Below, in pieces: positions 60,269 to 64,000 of a stretch of DNA of 64,000 nt. The stretch is from Ptychodera flava (lineage: Eukaryota; Hemichordata; Enteropneusta; Ptychoderidae). The stretch spans positions 12,589,272-12,653,271 of the forward strand of contig NC_091944.1 of assembly GCF_041260155.1 (NCBI RefSeq), in the 5' to 3' direction. The first letter of the stretch is position 1. Each line of letters opens with the position of its first letter. The position numbers were made by a program, and so were the translations under genes. The notes below the pieces were generated by a model. It saw nothing but the letters and a program-made list of their open reading frames with translations. It searched no databases and was not told where the DNA came from.

Positions 60269-63200
60269 CCCAGAGGTATCTTCTACTATGAAAATTGTTG
60301 TCATAAGACCGAACGAACGACCCTGTAACACTTGGTGTAATCTCTAACGTTTACCCGGCATCGCATCACTACCATTGTGAATAGGTCAGGTTTCTCCACC
60401 TTCAAATATTGATATCTTTGTACTTCCTGATATTGCATCGAGGTTCAAGTCTGAAATAGTTTTTTTAATCGTCTAAATCCCATTGTTGTATTCACATAGG
60501 CGGATGCTGTACAAAGTGGTCGACGACACGCGTATTCCAGTCGCCTTATTCCATGAGGCCGGGCCGTTCAATCTTTCCGAGTGCACGCCTGGGTCTTCTT
60601 ATCCGGATATGGACGACAGAGGGGGCTACATGCATTCCTTTTGCATGACAGAAAACTACTTTGTTATGCCAACCTCAACATACAAGTATGATGTCTGTTC
60701 AATTTTCAGTAAGTGGTCGTCACATGAGAGGATTTCTGTCATCAAGATATTCATTCATGTATCGTCGCTTTAAATTATCCTTGTTGTCCGTTTTTTGTAC
60801 GCTATGATGCAGTAATTAACATAGTTTGTTCCAGTTCTGGACGTCCTGTCCCTATATCACTCTGGCACGTCGACTTTGTGATAGGGTTTTTGCATCTTGA
60901 TTACAATGTTGAAAAAGCGACGCTTTCAGCTAGGCAATAACCATCACGAGGCGCTGTCACATAACCACGTAGATATATGACGTGTGCACTAAAGAAATTA
61001 TTACTCTCTCGTTGTACTAGATGAGAAATTACCTCCGGAACCGTTTTTCAAGACGAAAACTGAGTACTCGGAGACCTCACCTACGCGTTTCGTCGTAATC
61101 AGTCGATCGACCAGAAACGTCGTTGGGGAATTTTCAACACCAGATGGTTTATTCGTTACGCATCAGGTATGACGACTGCCCTCAACCTGCAGAAATTGTC
61201 AGGGGGACGATCCACGGCATAGTGGCAACACAACAATCGTAATCTTTCTCAAAGTTTAAACATCTTTCATATAGCTCGTACAAGAAGTTTTTCCAATGAA
61301 CGCCCATCTACTGTAACAGATTTAATATATACTAATCTATTATGATGGAACAATTTTTAATTGGCACAAGCAGATTATGGAAATAGTTATATAATTCAAT
61401 GATCAACCTGATTCCTAGAATGATATCTTCGAAACAAAATTCCATAATGTCGGGAAGTGTCGATTTTTTATCTGTTGTGATTTGTTTCTTTCCAGTTGAA
61501 TTCCTACGAAAAAGACGGCATGATGTATCTCGACATGTTGACCTATCGTGGAGACGCTTACGGACATTTTTACATCAAGAATCTTTTGAAAGGTTCGGTA
61601 AGTCACGCCGTGAAAAAATTCTAGCTCTTGAAAGGATTGAAAAACGATTTGTCGTCTTCATCTGTTGTCTTTCCAAGAAAGTGTGTAAAACAATGCTGTT
61701 TCTTTCTGGCTGGGTTTAGCTTTGTTTTTGCCCAACAAAGTGGCATAAGGTAGATCGCGCCTCTCAAACAAAGTTTCTCTTTCAAAATAAAGGATAAAAA
61801 TAAGGGATTTGTAAATTTTGGAACTAGAGAAAATCAATATTTACTGATATTTGAAATTCAAAATGGCCTCCATCCCTGTGTTATCTCTATGGGGGGAAAA
61901 ATAAAATTCATGAGTTTCACTCTATTAGCCGGTAAAACTTTATTACTCCATAAGCTTCAAGATGAGCCCCCACGGGTGGTGGGCCAAAAGAATATTGTTA
62001 AAGTTTGAGAGTTCGAATATCTGTCCTGGAGGCGCCTTTTACTGTACTATAAACAGAAAACTTTACTCTTGTTTTGCAGAAAGGATTGCGAACTAGAGTG
62101 GAGAGGTTTGTTGTGAATACATCAGACTGGTCCTTGACAGAAAGGAAAGAACTATTTCCAAAACGTGACCATGACTTGGTGGAATTTTCAACTATCAATT
62201 ATCAAAGTCACAGCGGCAAACCTTACAAGTATGCCTACATGATTGGATTGGATCCTGCGCCCAATGTCCTAATCAAGGTAAGGTCGGAGAATGATAATGC
62301 AACTTGACATAAAACTGTACAATGTCGTTTTCTATGATATCTAGAACGATACGTTTGCTCTAAAGAAATGTATTTTCACACAATAAGCGACGTTTTGGTT
62401 GACCAGACATCTACTTATTCTTTGAAGTATACGAAATTTTCTTACAGGAATTATATTTGATACTATCCCCGGGTTTTCATTCTCTCACAGTTGATCATTA
62501 ACTGCGAATAACTATTTCTACATCGTTGGTCATTTTCTCTCCAAACGAATTCAAAAACAGAAATTTCTAAGTTTTAAATAGGATTCTTTATCGTCACTCA
62601 CATCGTAGACAGCAGAAGCGAGATCACACTAAAAGCATGCGGGGATTACGAAATGCGAAGTCCGACAGCAACGCAAGTGAAGGCGTAGACAAATATAAGA
62701 AGCTCACGCATGCGCACTCATCGAAAAATGTTCTCAAACATGCACTGGTACCCGTTACATGCATTCTGTTACGCTTTATAGCTGAATGTTGACACCGGAG
62801 AGGCGAACTACTGGGGTCCATACGATGACCTGATACCAGGAGAGCCCATCTTTGTCGAGAAACCTGGCTCCAGTGCCGAGGATGATGGAGTGATTCTTGC
62901 AAATGTTCTTGATACCAACACTGGAAAGGGTATGTATTTTGACGTCATAGCTATGGCAGCTTTTCGCACATTTTCGGCGACCAGGTGCTTTTTCAAGTGC
63001 CCCAGGATACCGATGTTGTCGCCAGGTGTCCATTGTGTGCGTTTGTGTGTCTGTTTGTGTAACATGTCCTTGTGCACTGAGGAAATTTTTGTCAAGTTTC
63101 ATTATATAAAGAGCTTATGTGTGCCACATTTTACTATGATGATGATAGGATACGCATCAGGTATGTAGAAATTGAGTTGTCGTCGTATTCCTTTATAAGT

Positions 63201-63661
63201 ACAAAAGAACTGTAAATAGCCAAACGGGGTTTTCGGATCAACATTTGCATGAATTTGTGTTTATTCATTAAATGCCTAGGCTATTTAATCAGAAGAAACA
63301 TGATACAAGCGCAGGAAAATACGTATTGATATGGTTCGGAAATGAATTAACTTACAGGAAAGGAAAATTTCTCGAAAGAATCAAAGGTTACATTTCTTCC
63401 GTTGGTTTGTTTATTATTTTGCTTGCATATTCATTCACTCGTTTTCCCGTTGATTCGTTCACAGGAATGGTCGTCGTGCTGGACGGCAAATCATTCGCAG
63501 AGCTAGGGCGAGCGATATCGCCCGAGCTCATGCCCTTTGGATTTCACAGCAAATTCATCGAAAAGGCATTCGATGAAGGCACGGTAACTTTGTCAAGACA
63601 TACTACATGCGTCGTGTTCGTATTCCTGTGTGTCGCCATTTTAGTTTTCATGAAACGGTGA
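56801..63661 (+). CDS. BCO-like: Carotenoid oxygenase family protein 2, signal peptide and hydrophobic C-tail
   Basis: Tandem paralogue of the upstream gene with the same 11-exon layout: 56801-56960, 57370-57511, 58117-58210, 58539-58653, 59187-59376, 60500-60708, 61021-61166, 61496-61597, 62080-62277, 62782-62929, 63465-63661 (566 codons, all phases agree). Iron histidines: NPAHEHYGGDG, YMHSFCMTEN, FVTHQLNSYEKDG, LMPFGFHSKF. Acidic motifs: LVEFSTINYQ, GEPIFVEKP, EDDGVI. The start at 56801 (MVDLKVAFLFALITMTTC) gives the better signal peptide; an in-frame Met 48 bases upstream would bury it. The C-terminus has a hydrophobic segment (CVVFVFLCVAILVF) and a basic end, MKR, like a type I anchor with a tiny cytosolic tail. 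Cys at NLSEC, HSFC and YDVC match gene 1. Sequons: NLS, NMS, NVT. AATAAA signals lie at 63829 and 63943. Catalytic residues look intact. The substrate is unknown. Confidence 0.9.
57966..57990. repeat. Short perfect hairpin in intron 2 of oxygenase 2
   Basis: GGTCACTCCA-TCTTG-TGGAGTGACC; the pairing can extend about four more bases outward with one mispair. No transposon flanks or known function. Confidence 0.7.
59642..59711. repeat. (GAT)n microsatellite, intron 5 of oxygenase 2
   Basis: About 23 trinucleotide units with one GAC interruption. Poly-Asp, poly-Met and poly-Ser frames here are artefacts. Confidence 0.95.
60199..60265. repeat. (AT)n microsatellite, intron 5 of oxygenase 2
   Basis: Uninterrupted AT run, 235 bases before the exon 6 acceptor. 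Confidence 0.95.
61749..62047 (-). mobile_element. TTAA MITE (family 1), diverged, in intron 8 of oxygenase 2
   Basis: The left end GGTAGATCGCGCCTC follows ATAA; the right end is GGAGGCGCCTTTTACTGTA. The body shares AATGGCCTCCATCCCTGTGT and the GGTAAAACTT/GTGGTGGGCC blocks with the array copies. It is older than those copies by divergence. Its right end lies only about 33 bases upstream of exon 9, so it overlaps the likely branch-point region of that acceptor. Confidence 0.6.
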
Positions 63662-63828
63662 GAGATATTGCCGATCATACTTTGCCAATGCAGCTCATAA
63701 GGTTCTCGACAGTGTGAAAAGCGCCCTCTATCTGTGCAAGACAAGCAAAAACACCGCTATTTACTTTATTGAAACTCAAGCTTGATGCTTTTATTTCTTC
63801 GTCTTACTTGGGAATTCGACAAAGCATT

Positions 63829-63834
63829 AATAAA
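63829..63834 (+). terminator. Polyadenylation signal AATAAA, oxygenase 2
   Basis: Canonical AATAAA 168 bases past the stop codon, with a second at 63943-63948. Either could define the 3' end. The rest of 63662-64000 holds nothing else I can support. Confidence 0.5.
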
Positions 63835-64000
63835 TTGACATGTCAACTGAAAGATAAAGGAGCAAAAGGCATAGATTGAGTTGTCTGCCTACAAAACCGA
63901 CATACGATACATCGATTCCTCGAAGCAGTCAGATAGTTTTAGAATAAACCTTACTTCGACGCGCTGGTTACCTGTGGTGGAATACTGGAATTAACCATCT

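Overview
This is animal genomic DNA: AT-rich, intron-rich and full of transposons, with short exons bounded by GT-AG sites. An alpha-2,8-sialyltransferase-type gene (GT29/ST8SIA family, mainly a deuterostome family), hairpin-ended satellite-bearing elements and a CR1/L2-like LINE suggest a marine invertebrate deuterostome (hemichordate, lancelet or echinoderm-like). The taxonomic call is an inference.

Layout. 1-3.4 kb: no gene recognised. 3.4-12.3 kb, minus strand: an ST8SIA-like sialyltransferase gene. Five exons were found (transmembrane anchor, stem, sialylmotif L, region before motif S, and motifs S/III/VS). One internal exon, between motif L and motif S, was not found. Its introns hold a LINE, a hairpin-ended repeat and microsatellites. 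15.5-43.6 kb: a tandem array of a small secreted-protein gene on the minus strand. Two copies look usable (29.0-33.2 and 38.1-40.0 kb), one is a pseudogene (20.0-23.8 kb), and a relic of a further unit lies at 15.5-16.0 kb. The array carries shared MITEs plus unit-specific insertions, which allow relative dating of events. The protein family is not recognised.

46.5-63.7 kb, plus strand: two complete tandem paralogues of the carotenoid oxygenase (BCO/RPE65/NinaB) family. Each has 11 exons in the same phases (581 and 566 codons by my exon assembly). Both keep the four iron-binding histidines. Unlike textbook family members, both begin with a signal-peptide-like segment and end in a hydrophobic tail after the final histidine motif. 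They also share extra cysteines and N-glycosylation sequons, so they look like luminal or cell-surface, membrane-anchored carotenoid/retinoid oxygenases. This is the most interesting biology in the window.

Mobile elements: three hairpin-terminated, tandem-repeat-bearing elements resembling Helentron/HINE elements; a TTAA-flanked (piggyBac-like) MITE family with at least seven copies; a 641-bp element with a 7-bp target duplication and a 38-bp TIR-only derivative of the same family; two giant foldback hairpins sharing a loop motif; a LINE; and a probable Penelope-like fragment. No CRISPR, operon, rRNA or intact tRNA gene is present. No LTR or virus-like element was recognised.
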